Under the pieces are notes generated by a model that was not told the DNA's origin, made no database searches, and saw only the letters and a program-made list of their open reading frames with translations. A DNA stretch of 64,000 nucleotides from Desulfocurvibacter africanus subsp. africanus DSM 2603 (GTDB lineage Bacteria; Desulfobacterota; Desulfovibrionia; Desulfovibrionales; Desulfovibrionaceae). The stretch spans positions 62,001-126,000 of the forward strand of contig NZ_AULZ01000002.1 of the NCBI RefSeq assembly GCF_000422545.1. The letters are read 5' to 3'. Positions 24,974-34,140 of the stretch are shown here, in pieces; positions within the stretch are counted from its first letter, which is position 1; every line of letters begins with the position of its first letter. The position numbers and the translations under genes are program-made.

Positions 24974-26644
24974 CTAGTATGGAAATTCATGGGATGGGTG
25001 AAGAGGCTCCTTGTGTTTAACACAAAATCCTTCAAGTCGCGCACGCTTGGTATCGTTGCAGCAAAGCTCTTTCAATACTGTATATGACTCTTTCAAGTTG
25101 TATTTCCAGTACTCCGAAGTAATGCTGTCTCGCCAGGGCTCGTCATTGCCAAAATGGTACGTGAGATGACAGTTCTTAAGCATGAGCAGCTTGTTTGAAT
25201 GAGCTACCATATTGTATATTAGCCCACGCATGACAGCACCCTTTCCAATGCAGGCATTATTCCTTATAAAATTATGGTACGCCTCTTTGCGAAAAACAAA
25301 ACAATCAAATCCGGCATGGGGAATGCCGTAGTCTCCGAGATGCAAGGAAGCAGAAGCATTCGTCCCAAGAAGAGATTTATTAAGCAGCCGTCTGTTGATC
25401 GTTAATGCGTCAAAGCCGAAGCCGATCAATTCGCGAATAGCCAAATAAAAATTTGGAACCAAACAGATATCCAAATTACTAAAAACTACATACTCAGCTT
25501 CATGAGCTTTCTGTATTCCGCTATCAAGAATATCGAATAAAAGCGGTAGGTATGCTTTTTGCTGAAAAGAGTTTATATCCGAGACCGTGCGCGTTAGGGA
25601 TGGCACGATAGAGAAATCTTCAGATAGATCTACATGGTCATCATGCTGCATGACGCCAATCAATTGGGTAGGCCCTTGGTCAAAGTTGCGTGCCTGAATT
25701 AATGAATCAATCGTCAGCTGCATAATTCGCTTGTGGGTAGCATCGCCATGACGTGAAAATACATTGATTATATGGGCAATCTTGATCTTAGCCGTGTCGA
25801 TTGGCTGTGTCAGCCTGGGAAACGACTTGGCAAGCATCCCCAGAGGCTGGTCCGGATGCTGACAAAGCACGTTAGATGTGATCCATTGCGGATCATTGCG
25901 AATATGTCGGCCGCGGAAAGCAATGGGCGTGGCCTGTTCCCCCAGGGGATGCAGAGTGTTCTCCACGGGACAATCAATGCCGGACCAGCGGAGTATGTCC
26001 GTATTGTATTTATGCAGCTTTGCAAAAAATAAGTTTGGGCGTAACTGGCGGATTAGCTCATAGCCGGCAGAACGCATAAGCTTAGTTAGTTCAACTTTAG
26101 CTGTATCTGTGTTTGCCTCGATAATGAAAACTTTGACATCCCACTTGTCGAACGGGAATGGCCTTAAGATGTCAATCTCGGTTCCTTCGGTATCAATAGT
26201 GATAAAATCGATAGTGCGGGGTATTGCTGGCTCGGAGCCGAGTATCATATCTAAAGTTGTAGCAGGCACGTTTACCTTTTCAAAACCAAAAAAAGGCATG
26301 CCGCGCGCCTTGTAGCGGCTCTCGATGACCATCTTGCTGTCTGGATCGATGCCAGACAGCAGACCAAGTTCCTCGCAAAGAAACTCAACTTCCAGCGTTT
26401 CACTATCGCCAACGCAGGCGTTATTTAAACAGGTAGCGTTCTGACGATTGTGTTTGCAAAGAGGATAATAGCGAGGATGAGGCTCGACACATATTCCATT
26501 CCATCCTGCCAATTCAAAGGAATAGCTGTTGCTGAGATGAATCCCGTCGAAAGCGCCTATGTCGACATAAAAACCATGAGCTTTATGTTCGAAGGTTTGC
26601 CACAAGAGATAATCTTCTCCGCTTTGGGAAAAATACTTATGCAT
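24974..26644 (-). CDS. Two-domain protein: FkbM-family methyltransferase plus glycan-enzyme-like domain
   Basis: 556 residues. Residues 1-220 form an FkbM SAM-dependent methyltransferase: S-G-E-D-Y-L-L-W, F-Y-V-D-I-G-A-F-D-G (SAM-binding loop), E-P-H-P-R-Y, and T-I-D-T-E-G-T-E-I-D-I-L. Such enzymes methylate sugars or polyketides. Residues about 260-556 form a separate region, unrecognised in detail, with I-A-H-I-I-N-V-F, Y-V-V-F-S-N-L-D-I-C-L-V-P-N-F and C-F-V-F-R-K-E-A-Y, resembling surface-glycan transferases (D-x-D-like L-D-I at 420s). The gene is clearly richer in A and T than its neighbours and has no obvious ribosome site before ATG 26644. It looks like a single transferred cargo gene between alaS and recA. 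Confidence 0.75.
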   Translation of the reverse strand: MHKYFSQSGEDYLLWQTFEHKAHGFYVDIGAFDGIHLSNSYSFELAGWNGICVEPHPRYYPLCKHNRQNATCLNNACVGDSETLEVEFLCEELGLLSGIDPDSKMVIESRYKARGMPFFGFEKVNVPATTLDMILGSEPAIPRTIDFITIDTEGTEIDILRPFPFDKWDVKVFIIEANTDTAKVELTKLMRSAGYELIRQLRPNLFFAKLHKYNTDILRWSGIDCPVENTLHPLGEQATPIAFRGRHIRNDPQWITSNVLCQHPDQPLGMLAKSFPRLTQPIDTAKIKIAHIINVFSRHGDATHKRIMQLTIDSLIQARNFDQGPTQLIGVMQHDDHVDLSEDFSIVPSLTRTVSDINSFQQKAYLPLLFDILDSGIQKAHEAEYVVFSNLDICLVPNFYLAIRELIGFGFDALTINRRLLNKSLLGTNASASLHLGDYGIPHAGFDCFVFRKEAYHNFIRNNACIGKGAVMRGLIYNMVAHSNKLLMLKNCHLTYHFGNDEPWRDSITSEYWKYNLKESYTVLKELCCNDTKRARLEGFCVKHKEPLHPSHEFPY

Positions 26645-26760
26645 GACTTATCTGACCTGGGGAGATTGCCGTGAGTTAAGATGCAACGCAGGTGGGCGGA
26701 ATTGGATTGACTAACACCAGATAATTAAAATTAACCTAAGAACATTTATGTCATATATTG

Positions 26761-26795
26761 AGGTGACCCGGGGACGTATCATCTCCGGGTCACCT
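26761..26795 (-). terminator. Terminator-like hairpin after recA
   Basis: AGGTGACCCGG (26761-26771) pairs with CCGGGTCACCT (26785-26795), 11 bp. On the minus strand it is followed by CAATATATGAC, only partly T-rich. Confidence 0.7.
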
Positions 26796-26803
26796 TGGGA
26801 TAG

Positions 26804-27895
26804 CTACTCCGCTGTATCCGCTTCCACCGTCTCCGACGCGTCTTCCTCGCCGCCCTCGTGCTTGGGCTTGTACTCGTTCATGCCCAGGTGCTCCAGGAGC
26901 TTTTGCTCTATCTGCGCGCGCACGTCGGTGTGTTCCTGCAGGAACTGGCGCACGTTCTCCTTGCCTTGGCCCAGGCGCTCGGCTCCGAAGGCGTACCAGG
27001 CTCCGGACTTGTCCACGACGCCCAGGTCCACGCCCATGTCCAGCAGCTCGCCTTCGTGGGAGATGCCCGTGCCGTAGAGCACGTCGAAGCTGGCCTCGCG
27101 GAAGGGGGGCGCGACCTTGTTCTTGACGACCTTGACGCGGGCGCGGATGCCGTAGGATTCGTCCGCGTTCTTGAGCGTCTGGATGCGCCGGATGTCCATG
27201 CGCACCGAAGCGTAGAACTTGAGCGCATTACCGCCCGTGGTGGTTTCGGGGCTGCCGTAGCCGGTCATGCCGATCTTCATGCGGATCTGGTTGATGAACA
27301 TCACGGCCGTGTTGGACTTGTGGATGGAGCCGGTGAGCTTGCGCAGGGCGTGGCTCATGAGCCGGGCCTGGCCTCCCACCTGGGTCTCGCCGACGCTGCC
27401 CTCAAGCTCGGCCTGCGGGATGAGCGCGGCCACGGAGTCGACGACGATGATGTCCACGGCTCCCGAGCGCACGAGCATATCGGCGATGTCCAGGGCCTGT
27501 TCGCCGTAGTCGGGCTGGGAGATGAGCAGCTCGTCGGTCTTGACGCCCAGGCGCCTGGCGTAGTTCACGTCCAGTGCGTGCTCGGCGTCGATGTAGGCGG
27601 CCACGCCGCCAAGCTTCTGAGCCTCGGCCACTATGTGCAGGGCCATGGTGGTCTTGCCGCTCGACTCCGGGCCGTAGATTTCGCAGACTCGGCCGCGCGG
27701 GATGCCGCCGACGCCCAAGGCCAGGTCCAGGCCGATGGAGCCCGTTGGGATAACGGGTATTCTGATATGGGCGTTGTCCGACAGCTTCATGACCGAGCCC
27801 TGGCCCCACTTGCGTTCGATAGTGGTCAGGGCGGTCTTGAGCGCTTCGCGGCGCATGTCCCCGGTATTGGCGGTAACGGTCGGTTTTTTGGCCAT
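26804..27895 (-). CDS. recA: Recombinase RecA
   Basis: 363 residues. Strand exchange in recombination and SOS co-protease. Walker A G-P-E-S-S-G-K-T, the A-E-H-A-L-D and V-D-S-V-A-A-L-I-P segments, and the [11 protein letters not shown] segment before loop L2 are all present. Start ATG 27895 with AAGGATACACC. The acidic C-terminus ([12 protein letters not shown]) is usual. No LexA-like box is obvious in the leader. Confidence 0.99.
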   Translation of the reverse strand: MAKKPTVTANTGDMRREALKTALTTIERKWGQGSVMKLSDNAHIRIPVIPTGSIGLDLALGVGGIPRGRVCEIYGPESSGKTTMALHIVAEAQKLGGVAAYIDAEHALDVNYARRLGVKTDELLISQPDYGEQALDIADMLVRSGAVDIIVVDSVAALIPQAELEGSVGETQVGGQARLMSHALRKLTGSIHKSNTAVMFINQIRMKIGMTGYGSPETTTGGNALKFYASVRMDIRRIQTLKNADESYGIRARVKVVKNKVAPPFREASFDVLYGTGISHEGELLDMGVDLGVVDKSGAWYAFGAERLGQGKENVRQFLQEHTDVRAQIEQKLLEHLGMNEYKPKHEGGEEDASETVEADTAE

Positions 27896-28027
27896 TGGTG
27901 TATCCTTCAGTATGGTGAATTGGTCCGCATCTGGATAGCAGAAGCGGAAAAAGTTGGCAACAGGCGAAAAAAGGTTTGTCGATAAAATTTAAAAGTCGCT
28001 ATTTGTAAAGCAAGAGCGAACAGAGTG

Positions 28028-28056
28028 TTGCCAAAAGCGTCCGACTGGCCTATCCT
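28028..28056 (+). promoter_or_regulatory. Sigma-70 promoter candidate, implying a leaderless message
   Basis: TTGCCA (28028-28033) and TATCCT (28051-28056) are 17 nt apart. The ATG of the PP-loop gene is at 28063, about where transcription would start, and no ribosome site precedes it. Confidence 0.5.
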
Positions 28057-28062
28057 AAAAAA

Positions 28063-29130
28063 ATGACCTGTAAAAACGAAAAACACTACGACGCCCTGGC
28101 ACTGTTCTCGGGCGGTCTAGATTCCATACTTTCCGTCAAGGTGCTTCAGGCCCAAGGCCTGTCCGTGCTGGCCCTGCACTTCGTCAGCCCCTTCTATGGA
28201 ACGCCGGACAAGGTCGGCTTCTGGAGGCGCGAGTACGGCATCGACGTCCGGCCCGTTGTCCTGGAACGGGACTACCTGCGCACCGTCCTGCTAAGTCCCA
28301 AACACGGTTACGGCAAGTGCCTCAATCCCTGTGTGGATTGCCACGCCTACATGGTGCGCATGGCCAAGGCGCTCATGCCGGCCTATGGCGCTCAGATAAT
28401 CATCACCGGTGAAGTCGTCGGCCAGCGGCCCATGTCCCAGCGCCGCGACGCCATGAACTCCGTGCGCAAGGATGCCGCGGCCGAGGACGTGCTGTTGCGG
28501 CCGCTCTCCGCCAAGGTCATGGAGCCCTCGGAGGTGGAGAAGCGGGGTCTGGTGGACCGCGAGCGGCTGTACGGCTTTTCGGGCCGAAGCCGTGTAGCCC
28601 AGATGGAGCTGGCGGCGGAGCTGGGCATCACGAAAATTCCTACCCCCGCGGGCGGCTGCATGCTCACGGAAATCGCGCCCTCGGCGCGCTACCTCAAAGT
28701 CCTGCGCGCCATCGCCGATCCCGGACCCGAGGATTTCGAACTGTGCAACCAGGGTCGCGTTTACTGGGCTGATGGACACATGCTCGTCGTCGGCCGCAAC
28801 AAGATCGGCAATGAGCGGCTGCGTGCCCTTGTCCAGGACACGGATCTGCTTTTCGACCTGCGCGACTACCCGAGCCCGGTGACCATAGGCCGCCAGTTTC
28901 CGGGCAAGCCATGGCCTGAGGAGGTCATGCGCGACGCCGCGGCCTTCGCCGCTTCCTTCTCGCCCAAGGCCCTGCGCGAGGCCCCAGGCCAGGCCGTGGT
29001 CGTGGCCGTGACCTGCGGAGGCACGACCCGCGAGTTCAGCGTACTCCCGAGCCGCGTCACACCGCTCGGCTGGGCCGAACCGCGCTGGGAGGATGTGCGC
29101 GCCGAGCGAAAGGAGCTGGTCACGGTCTGA
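28063..29130 (+). CDS. PP-loop ATPase, tRNA-thiolation-like, with NFACT-R/DUF814-type C-terminus
   Basis: 355 residues. N-terminal PP-loop S-G-G-L-D-S (near 17-22) as in MnmA and ThiI, which adenylate tRNA uridines for sulfur transfer. A C-L-N-P-C-V-D-C cysteine cluster follows (near 88-95), with G-E-V-V-G-Q-R-P-M-S-Q-R (near 120). P-A-G-G-C-M-L-T (near 197) is typical of this ThiI-like group. The last third (about 240-355) looks like an RNA-binding DUF814/NFACT-R module (V-Y-W-A-D-G-H-M-L-V-V-G-R-N). Probably a tRNA-modifying enzyme of unclear position. It is divergent from recA and probably leaderless. Confidence 0.78.
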   Translation: MTCKNEKHYDALALFSGGLDSILSVKVLQAQGLSVLALHFVSPFYGTPDKVGFWRREYGIDVRPVVLERDYLRTVLLSPKHGYGKCLNPCVDCHAYMVRMAKALMPAYGAQIIITGEVVGQRPMSQRRDAMNSVRKDAAAEDVLLRPLSAKVMEPSEVEKRGLVDRERLYGFSGRSRVAQMELAAELGITKIPTPAGGCMLTEIAPSARYLKVLRAIADPGPEDFELCNQGRVYWADGHMLVVGRNKIGNERLRALVQDTDLLFDLRDYPSPVTIGRQFPGKPWPEEVMRDAAAFAASFSPKALREAPGQAVVVAVTCGGTTREFSVLPSRVTPLGWAEPRWEDVRAERKELVTV

Positions 29131-29278
29131 TTTCAACATGGACGGGAGAATCCGTTCAGTCCATGCGCCGCGATGCTTACCAAATGTTAATTTCTCCCAA
29201 ACGCCTGGACGAACCTGCGCCGACCGCGCAGCCCCAGTCCGCCGGGCCAAGTTGGCAAGGGGACGAATCCGGTTTTCC

Positions 29279-29307
29279 TTGTCAACCCGTTTTGGACGCA
29301 TTAATAT
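29279..29307 (+). promoter_or_regulatory. Sigma-70 promoter of the Bax-inhibitor-1 gene
   Basis: TTGTCA (29279-29284), 17 nt, TAATAT (29302-29307); about 40 nt before the ATG at 29348. Near consensus in spacing and sequence. Confidence 0.72.
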
Positions 29308-29347
29308 AGTTAAACTTTCGATCGGTAAGATAATTAGGAGGAATTCC

Positions 29348-30055
29348 ATGGCTAATTACGGTTCCATGCCACGCACTCAAGCTCGCGCCGAGGTGATGAA
29401 CGCCTTCATGCGCGGCGTGTACGGCTGGATGACCGCCGGCCTGGGCGTCACCGCCGTCCTGGCCTTTCTTGTGGCGACTAGCCCAACGCTGGCTCAGCTC
29501 TTTTGGGGCAACAGCATCCTGCTCATCGGCATCATCATCGCCGAGGTCGGCCTGGTCTTCGCCATCAGCGGCGCCATTCACCGCATGTCCGCAGGCACCG
29601 CCACCAGTCTGTTCCTGCTTTACAGCGCGCTGAACGGCATCACCTTGTCGGTCATTTTCGCGGCCTATGCGCCTGCAGCGATCTTCAAGGCCTTCGTGAC
29701 CACTGCCGGCATGTTCGGAGCCATGACCATCTACGGCCTGACCACCAGGAAGGACCTGACTTCCTGGGGCAGCTTCCTGTTCATGGGCCTCATCGGCATG
29801 TTTATCGCCATGATCGTGAACATCTTCCTGCAAAGCCCGGTGATGCACTTCGTCATCAGCCTCGTCGGCGTCATCGTCTTCACCGGCCTGACCGCCTACG
29901 ACACGCAGCAGCTGCGCGTCATGGGCGAGAGCGCGCCCTATGGCGACGCCACGGCCATCCGCCGCGGCTCCATCCTCGGAGCGCTGCGCCTGTACCTCGA
30001 CTTCATCAATCTGTTCCTCATGCTCCTGCGCCTGTTCGGCGGCAGCCGCGAGTAA
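29348..30055 (+). CDS. Bax inhibitor-1/YccA family membrane protein
   Basis: 235 residues with seven membrane helices. ATG 29348 follows AGGAGGAATTCC, a strong ribosome site. Typical sequences are M-R-G-V-Y-G-W-M-T-A-G-L-G-V-T, and near the end F-T-G-L-T-A-Y-D-T-Q-Q and L-G-A-L-R-L-Y-L-D-F-I-N-L-F. Bacterial members act as pH-sensitive Ca2+ leak channels (BsYetJ) or interact with FtsH (YccA). Its own promoter and terminator make it a single-gene unit. Confidence 0.94.
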   Translation: MANYGSMPRTQARAEVMNAFMRGVYGWMTAGLGVTAVLAFLVATSPTLAQLFWGNSILLIGIIIAEVGLVFAISGAIHRMSAGTATSLFLLYSALNGITLSVIFAAYAPAAIFKAFVTTAGMFGAMTIYGLTTRKDLTSWGSFLFMGLIGMFIAMIVNIFLQSPVMHFVISLVGVIVFTGLTAYDTQQLRVMGESAPYGDATAIRRGSILGALRLYLDFINLFLMLLRLFGGSRE

Positions 30056-30070
30056 TAGTCTGAAAGCCAA

Positions 30071-30115
30071 TCGGGGGAAGGGAAACCTCTTAAAAGAGGT
30101 TCTCCCTTCCCCCGA
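30071..30115 (+). terminator. Terminator after the Bax-inhibitor-1 gene
   Basis: TCGGGGGAAGGGA (30071-30083) pairs with TCCCTTCCCCCGA (30103-30115), with an inner ACCTCTT/AGAGGT stem. It is a long two-part hairpin; a T-rich stretch comes only about 20 nt later. Confidence 0.7.
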
Positions 30116-30170
30116 ACCCCCAACCCTTCCAGAACTTTTTATTTTGCGGGGCTTGGTGTAGAGCCTGCGC

Positions 30171-31265
30171 ATGAGTTCGCTCCCCTTACTGCAGAAAGCG
30201 CTGTCACCAATTCTTTGGCCGCTCGGCAAAGCCTACGCTTTGGCCATGCGCCTGCGCGAGCGGAGTTGGCTGAAAGGCAGCGACCGTTGGCGGCCGCCCG
30301 CGCCGTGCATTAGCGTTGGCAACATTTCCATGGGAGGCAGCGGCAAGACCCCGCTGTGCGACTGGCTGCTGGGCTGGGCAACCGACAGGGGACTGACCCC
30401 GGTCGTGCTCACGCGGGGCTACAAGGCCAAACCGCTGCATCTGCCCTATGTGGTGGAGCCGTCCAACTCGCCGGATCAGGCAGGCGACGAGCCGCTATTG
30501 CTGGCGCAGGCGCATCCCGGTGCGCGGGTGGTCGTGGACCCCGTGCGAGTGCGTTCCGGCGCATACGCCTGGGAGCGTTACCATCCCGACCTGTTCGTGC
30601 TCGACGACGGCTTTCAACATTTGGCCGTGCAGCGCGACCTTGATCTCGTGCTCCTGCATCCCGACGATCTGACGACCGGCTGGAATCGCGTGTTCCCCGC
30701 AGGCATGTGGCGCGAAGGCAAGGCGGCATTGGGGCGAGCCTCGGCCTTTTGCATCAAGGTCTCAAGCCCGGCGTTCGCAATGCTGAGGCCTGCCATCGAG
30801 CAGCACTTGGCGGAACTCGGCAAGCCGGTGTTTCCTTTCGAGATAAAGCCTCAGGCCGTGGTGAGCCTGACCGGCGGCGAGCGCTTCGCCGATTTGGGAG
30901 GCAGGCCGTATCTGCTGGCCACGGGCGTGGGCGCGCCAAGTCAGGTGGCTGATACCGCCACGGCCTACCTGGGCCATGCGCCCGCCGAAGTAATGGCCTT
31001 CCCGGATCACCACGCCTTCACGGCCGCCGATGTGCAACGCATGCTGGAGCGCGCCAGGGCTCAGTCCTGCCCGCGCGTGCTGGTTACGCCCAAGGATGCC
31101 GTTAAGCTGCGCAACCTCGCCACGCCTGAATTCGTGACTTTCGAACTATCCCTGGCCTTTGGCCTCGGACTGTTCTCGACACAAACCCTGCCGCAATTCA
31201 TTGAGCATTTCTGGAATTCGCGTCAAAGTGGCGTGAATGAACTCGAAAAGCCCGCGACTAACTGA
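30171..31265 (+). CDS. lpxK: Tetraacyldisaccharide 4'-kinase
   Basis: 364 residues. Phosphorylates the lipid A precursor at the 4' position on the inner membrane. N-terminal membrane-binding helix, Walker A G-N-I-S-M-G-G-S-G-K-T-P (near 50-61), L-T-R-G-Y (near 82), D-E-P-L-L-L-A, and V-L-D-D-G-F-Q-H-L (Walker B, near 145). Shows that the host is a Gram-negative with lipid A. No clear ribosome site before ATG 30171. Confidence 0.95.
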   Translation: MSSLPLLQKALSPILWPLGKAYALAMRLRERSWLKGSDRWRPPAPCISVGNISMGGSGKTPLCDWLLGWATDRGLTPVVLTRGYKAKPLHLPYVVEPSNSPDQAGDEPLLLAQAHPGARVVVDPVRVRSGAYAWERYHPDLFVLDDGFQHLAVQRDLDLVLLHPDDLTTGWNRVFPAGMWREGKAALGRASAFCIKVSSPAFAMLRPAIEQHLAELGKPVFPFEIKPQAVVSLTGGERFADLGGRPYLLATGVGAPSQVADTATAYLGHAPAEVMAFPDHHAFTAADVQRMLERARAQSCPRVLVTPKDAVKLRNLATPEFVTFELSLAFGLGLFSTQTLPQFIEHFWNSRQSGVNELEKPATN

Positions 31266-31275
31266 CCAGCCACGG

Positions 31276-31402
31276 CAAGAAACCCTCACCCAATGGGCTT
31301 CACCGCCATTGAACGCGGGGTCTAGGGGGATGATCCCCCTGGTGGGTGAGGGTCTGGGAGAGGAGCGAGCCGCTCTGGCAGGCAACGCCCTCTCCCGGTT
31401 TC
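31276..31402. repeat. Double-hairpin intergenic repeat, copy 4 (interrupted)
   Basis: TAGGGGGATgATCCCCCTGG, linker GGTGGGTGAGGGTCT, then GGGAGAGG and GCCCTCTCCC separated by about 24 extra bases. Preceded by CCCTCACCCA, complementary to the linker. Between lpxK and rnr. Confidence 0.65.
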
Positions 31403-31472
31403 CAGCTGTAAGCAAGATATACAACATGGCCCGCGTGGAAATCGTACTTCCCTGGCCGCCGGAGGCATTCTT

Positions 31473-33881
31473 ATGAGTAGACCCAAACGCAAGTCCCACC
31501 AATCGGCTGTTGATCGCGAAACAGTGCTCGAACTCTTTCGCGAGGCGCGCAAGCCGTTGAGCGACAAAGAAATATTGCGCAACCTGGGCGCGCAGAAACA
31601 GGAGAAAGAGGCCTTGCGCCATGTGCTGCTGGACCTGGCCGAAGAGGGCCGCGTGGTGCAGATCGGCAGAGGCTGGGGCTTGGCCGACCGCATGAATATG
31701 GTCAGCGGCCGGCTGGAGGTGCAGCGCTCGGGCGTGGGCTTCGTCATCTCCGAAGACAAGCGGCGTCGGGATATTTTCGTCAACCCCAAGGATTTCAATG
31801 GAGCCTGGCATGGCGACCGGGTCATGGTCGTGGTCACGCGCGACCCAGGTGGAACCCGTCGGCCCGAAGGCCGCATAGCGCGCATTATCGAACGCTCCAC
31901 GCAGGAGCTGGCCGTGCGCGTGCAGCGCCGCCTGCACGGGACTCTCTGGCTGTGCGAGCCGGCCAATCCCAAGCTGACCATCAGCATGGTCGTGGACATC
32001 GACGGCGAGCAGCCCCGGCCGGGCGACCTGCTCGTGGCCCGCGTGGGCGAGCAGATCGACCGCAACCTGTGGGACGGTGAGCTGCTCCATCGCCTGGGCC
32101 GCGAGGACGACGTGGTCGTGCAGGAGGCTCTGGTCAAGCTGAACAACGGCGTGCCCACGGAGTTTCCGGCCCAGGTCCTGGCCCAGGCCGAGGAAATGCC
32201 CACTGTGCCTGACCCCAAGGAATGGGGCGAGCGCCGCGACATGCGCGAGGTGGGCTTCGTGACCATCGACGGTGCCAAGGCGCGCGACTTCGACGACGCC
32301 GTCTATGTCGAGCGTCGCGGCAGGGGCTACACCCTGTGGGTGGCCATCGCCGACGTGGCCCACTATGTGCGGCCCGGCACGTCGCTTGACCGCGAGGCCC
32401 AGGAGCGCGGCAACTCCTATTATTTCCCGCAGTCCGTGGAACCCATGTTTCCGGAAAAGCTTTCCAACGGCCTGTGCAGCCTGAATCCGGACGTGCCCAG
32501 GCTGACCATGGTGGCCGAGATCGACTTCGACGCCAAGGGCGAACCCGGCCGCACGGATTTCTATGCCGCGGTCATCCAGAGCCACGCCCGGCTGACCTAC
32601 GATCAGGTCAACAGCGCCGTGCTCGAAAAGGACGAGGAGGAGCGTGCGCGCATACCTCATGTGCTGCCTATGCTGGATCTGTCCGAGGAACTGGCCCGCA
32701 AGCTCAACAAGCAGCGCAAGCTGCGCGGCAGTCTTGATTTCGATCTGCCCGAACCCGAGATCCTGTTCAATCTTCAGGGCGAGACCATGGATATCCGGCC
32801 GCGCGTGCGGAACTTCGCCCACCAGATCATCGAGGAATTCATGGTCTCGGCCAACGAGGCCGTGGCGCGTTTCCTGAGCGATAGGGACCGCGATTTCCTG
32901 TACCGCATCCACCCCGAGCCGAACGTGGACAAGATCGCCGCGCTCTTCGAACTGCTCATGGGCACGGAGATCGGCCACAAGGTGCCAGAGGAGGCTTCGC
33001 CCAAGGGCCTGCAGAGCCTGCTGGCCGCGGCGCAAGGCAAGGCCCTGGAGTTCATGGTCAACCGCCTGACCCTGCGCACCATGATGCAGGCCAAGTATTC
33101 GCCGGACAACGTGGGCCACTTCGGTCTGGCCAGCGAATGCTACGCGCACTTCACCTCGCCCATCCGCCGCTATGCCGACCTTGTGCTGCATCGTGCGCTC
33201 AAGGATGAGCTGAGTTTGGCCGGCGGTGCGCGCATGAGCCACGATCACCTGACAGAGGTCGGCGACCATATCAGCGCCCGCGAGCGCGTGGCCATGGACG
33301 CCGAACGCGAGATACTCAAGCGCGTGACCATCCTGTTCCTGAAAGACAAAGTGGGCCAGGAGTTCACCGGCGTCATAAACGGCATGGCCGACTTCGGCTT
33401 CTGGGTAGAGCTGCGCGAGGTCATGGCCGAAGGCATGGTGCGGCTGTCCACCATCAGCGACGACTACTACGCATTTTTCTCCGAGCGGCACATGCTCGTG
33501 GGCGAGCGCACGGGTCGCATCTTCCGGCTGGGTCAGGCCGTGAAGATCAGGCTCATGGACGTGAGCCTGGAGCGGCTTGAGGTCAACATGGAGTTGGCCG
33601 AAGGAGAGCAGGGCGCGGAGGCCGCCGAGTCCGGAGTCGAGCTGCCCGGCACGCGCAAGCAGCGCAAGAAGGCAGTGGGGCAGGCGGTGAAGACCGTGCG
33701 CAAGGAAGGCCGCAAGACGACCATGACCACGGCGCGCAAGGGCGAAAAGCCGGCCAGACCCAAGTCCAGGCAGGGCGAGCCCGCAAAGGCGGAAGGCGGC
33801 GCGGAAGCGCCCAAGGCCAAGCGCGGAGCGCGCAAGCCGGTCAGGCGGCCGAGGTTTGGGCGGAAGAAGAAGGAGGAGTAG
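31473..33881 (+). CDS. rnr: Ribonuclease R
   Basis: 802 residues. Processive 3'-5' exoribonuclease that degrades structured RNA. N-terminal winged helix (about 10-70), two cold-shock domains (about 75-220), RNB catalytic domain with D-G-A-K-A-R-D-F-D-D-A-V near 265-276 (metal-binding Asp), C-terminal S1 domain (about 620-705), and a long Lys/Ala-rich basic tail ending R-F-G-R-K-K-K-E-E. Start ATG 31473 with GGAGG upstream. Confidence 0.97.
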   Translation: MSRPKRKSHQSAVDRETVLELFREARKPLSDKEILRNLGAQKQEKEALRHVLLDLAEEGRVVQIGRGWGLADRMNMVSGRLEVQRSGVGFVISEDKRRRDIFVNPKDFNGAWHGDRVMVVVTRDPGGTRRPEGRIARIIERSTQELAVRVQRRLHGTLWLCEPANPKLTISMVVDIDGEQPRPGDLLVARVGEQIDRNLWDGELLHRLGREDDVVVQEALVKLNNGVPTEFPAQVLAQAEEMPTVPDPKEWGERRDMREVGFVTIDGAKARDFDDAVYVERRGRGYTLWVAIADVAHYVRPGTSLDREAQERGNSYYFPQSVEPMFPEKLSNGLCSLNPDVPRLTMVAEIDFDAKGEPGRTDFYAAVIQSHARLTYDQVNSAVLEKDEEERARIPHVLPMLDLSEELARKLNKQRKLRGSLDFDLPEPEILFNLQGETMDIRPRVRNFAHQIIEEFMVSANEAVARFLSDRDRDFLYRIHPEPNVDKIAALFELLMGTEIGHKVPEEASPKGLQSLLAAAQGKALEFMVNRLTLRTMMQAKYSPDNVGHFGLASECYAHFTSPIRRYADLVLHRALKDELSLAGGARMSHDHLTEVGDHISARERVAMDAEREILKRVTILFLKDKVGQEFTGVINGMADFGFWVELREVMAEGMVRLSTISDDYYAFFSERHMLVGERTGRIFRLGQAVKIRLMDVSLERLEVNMELAEGEQGAEAAESGVELPGTRKQRKKAVGQAVKTVRKEGRKTTMTTARKGEKPARPKSRQGEPAKAEGGAEAPKAKRGARKPVRRPRFGRKKKEE

Positions 33882-33883
33882 GG

Positions 33884-34000
33884 CCAGGGCCACTCCGACG
33901 CGCCAGGCCGGAGCCTCGCTGCGGCCGCTGCCCGGTAAGGCGATGATGAGCGTTCGCGGCGTGTAGCCCGGCAGCGAGCCGGCCATGAACGGGCCGAGCG
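33884..34000 (-). pseudogene. Remnant of a TVP38/TMEM64-family gene
   Basis: On the minus strand this stretch encodes G-P-F-M-A-G-S-L-P-G-Y-T-P-R-T-L-I-I-A-L, then A-P-A-W-R-V-G-V-A-L-A-L-L. It matches the C-terminal part of the intact TVP38 gene at 34972-35688 (G-P-F-M-A-G-S-L-L-G-Y-A-P-Q-T-L-I-F-A-L and A-P-A-W-R-V-S-L-A-L). Only about 40 codons remain, without start or N-terminal domain, between rnr and the channel gene. It is a fragment left by a partial duplication or a deletion of a second gene copy. Confidence 0.75.
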
Positions 34001-34140
34001 CCCGTTCCCGTGCGTCCGTAAGATTTGACGCACGCTGGACCCCGTGGGCCCGTAGGCCGAGATCAGTGCAGCCACGCGTGTGCGGCATGAAAGGCTTGCG
34101 TGGTCTCGGGCCTTGCAGGCGTATAGATGATGAGGTGAAG

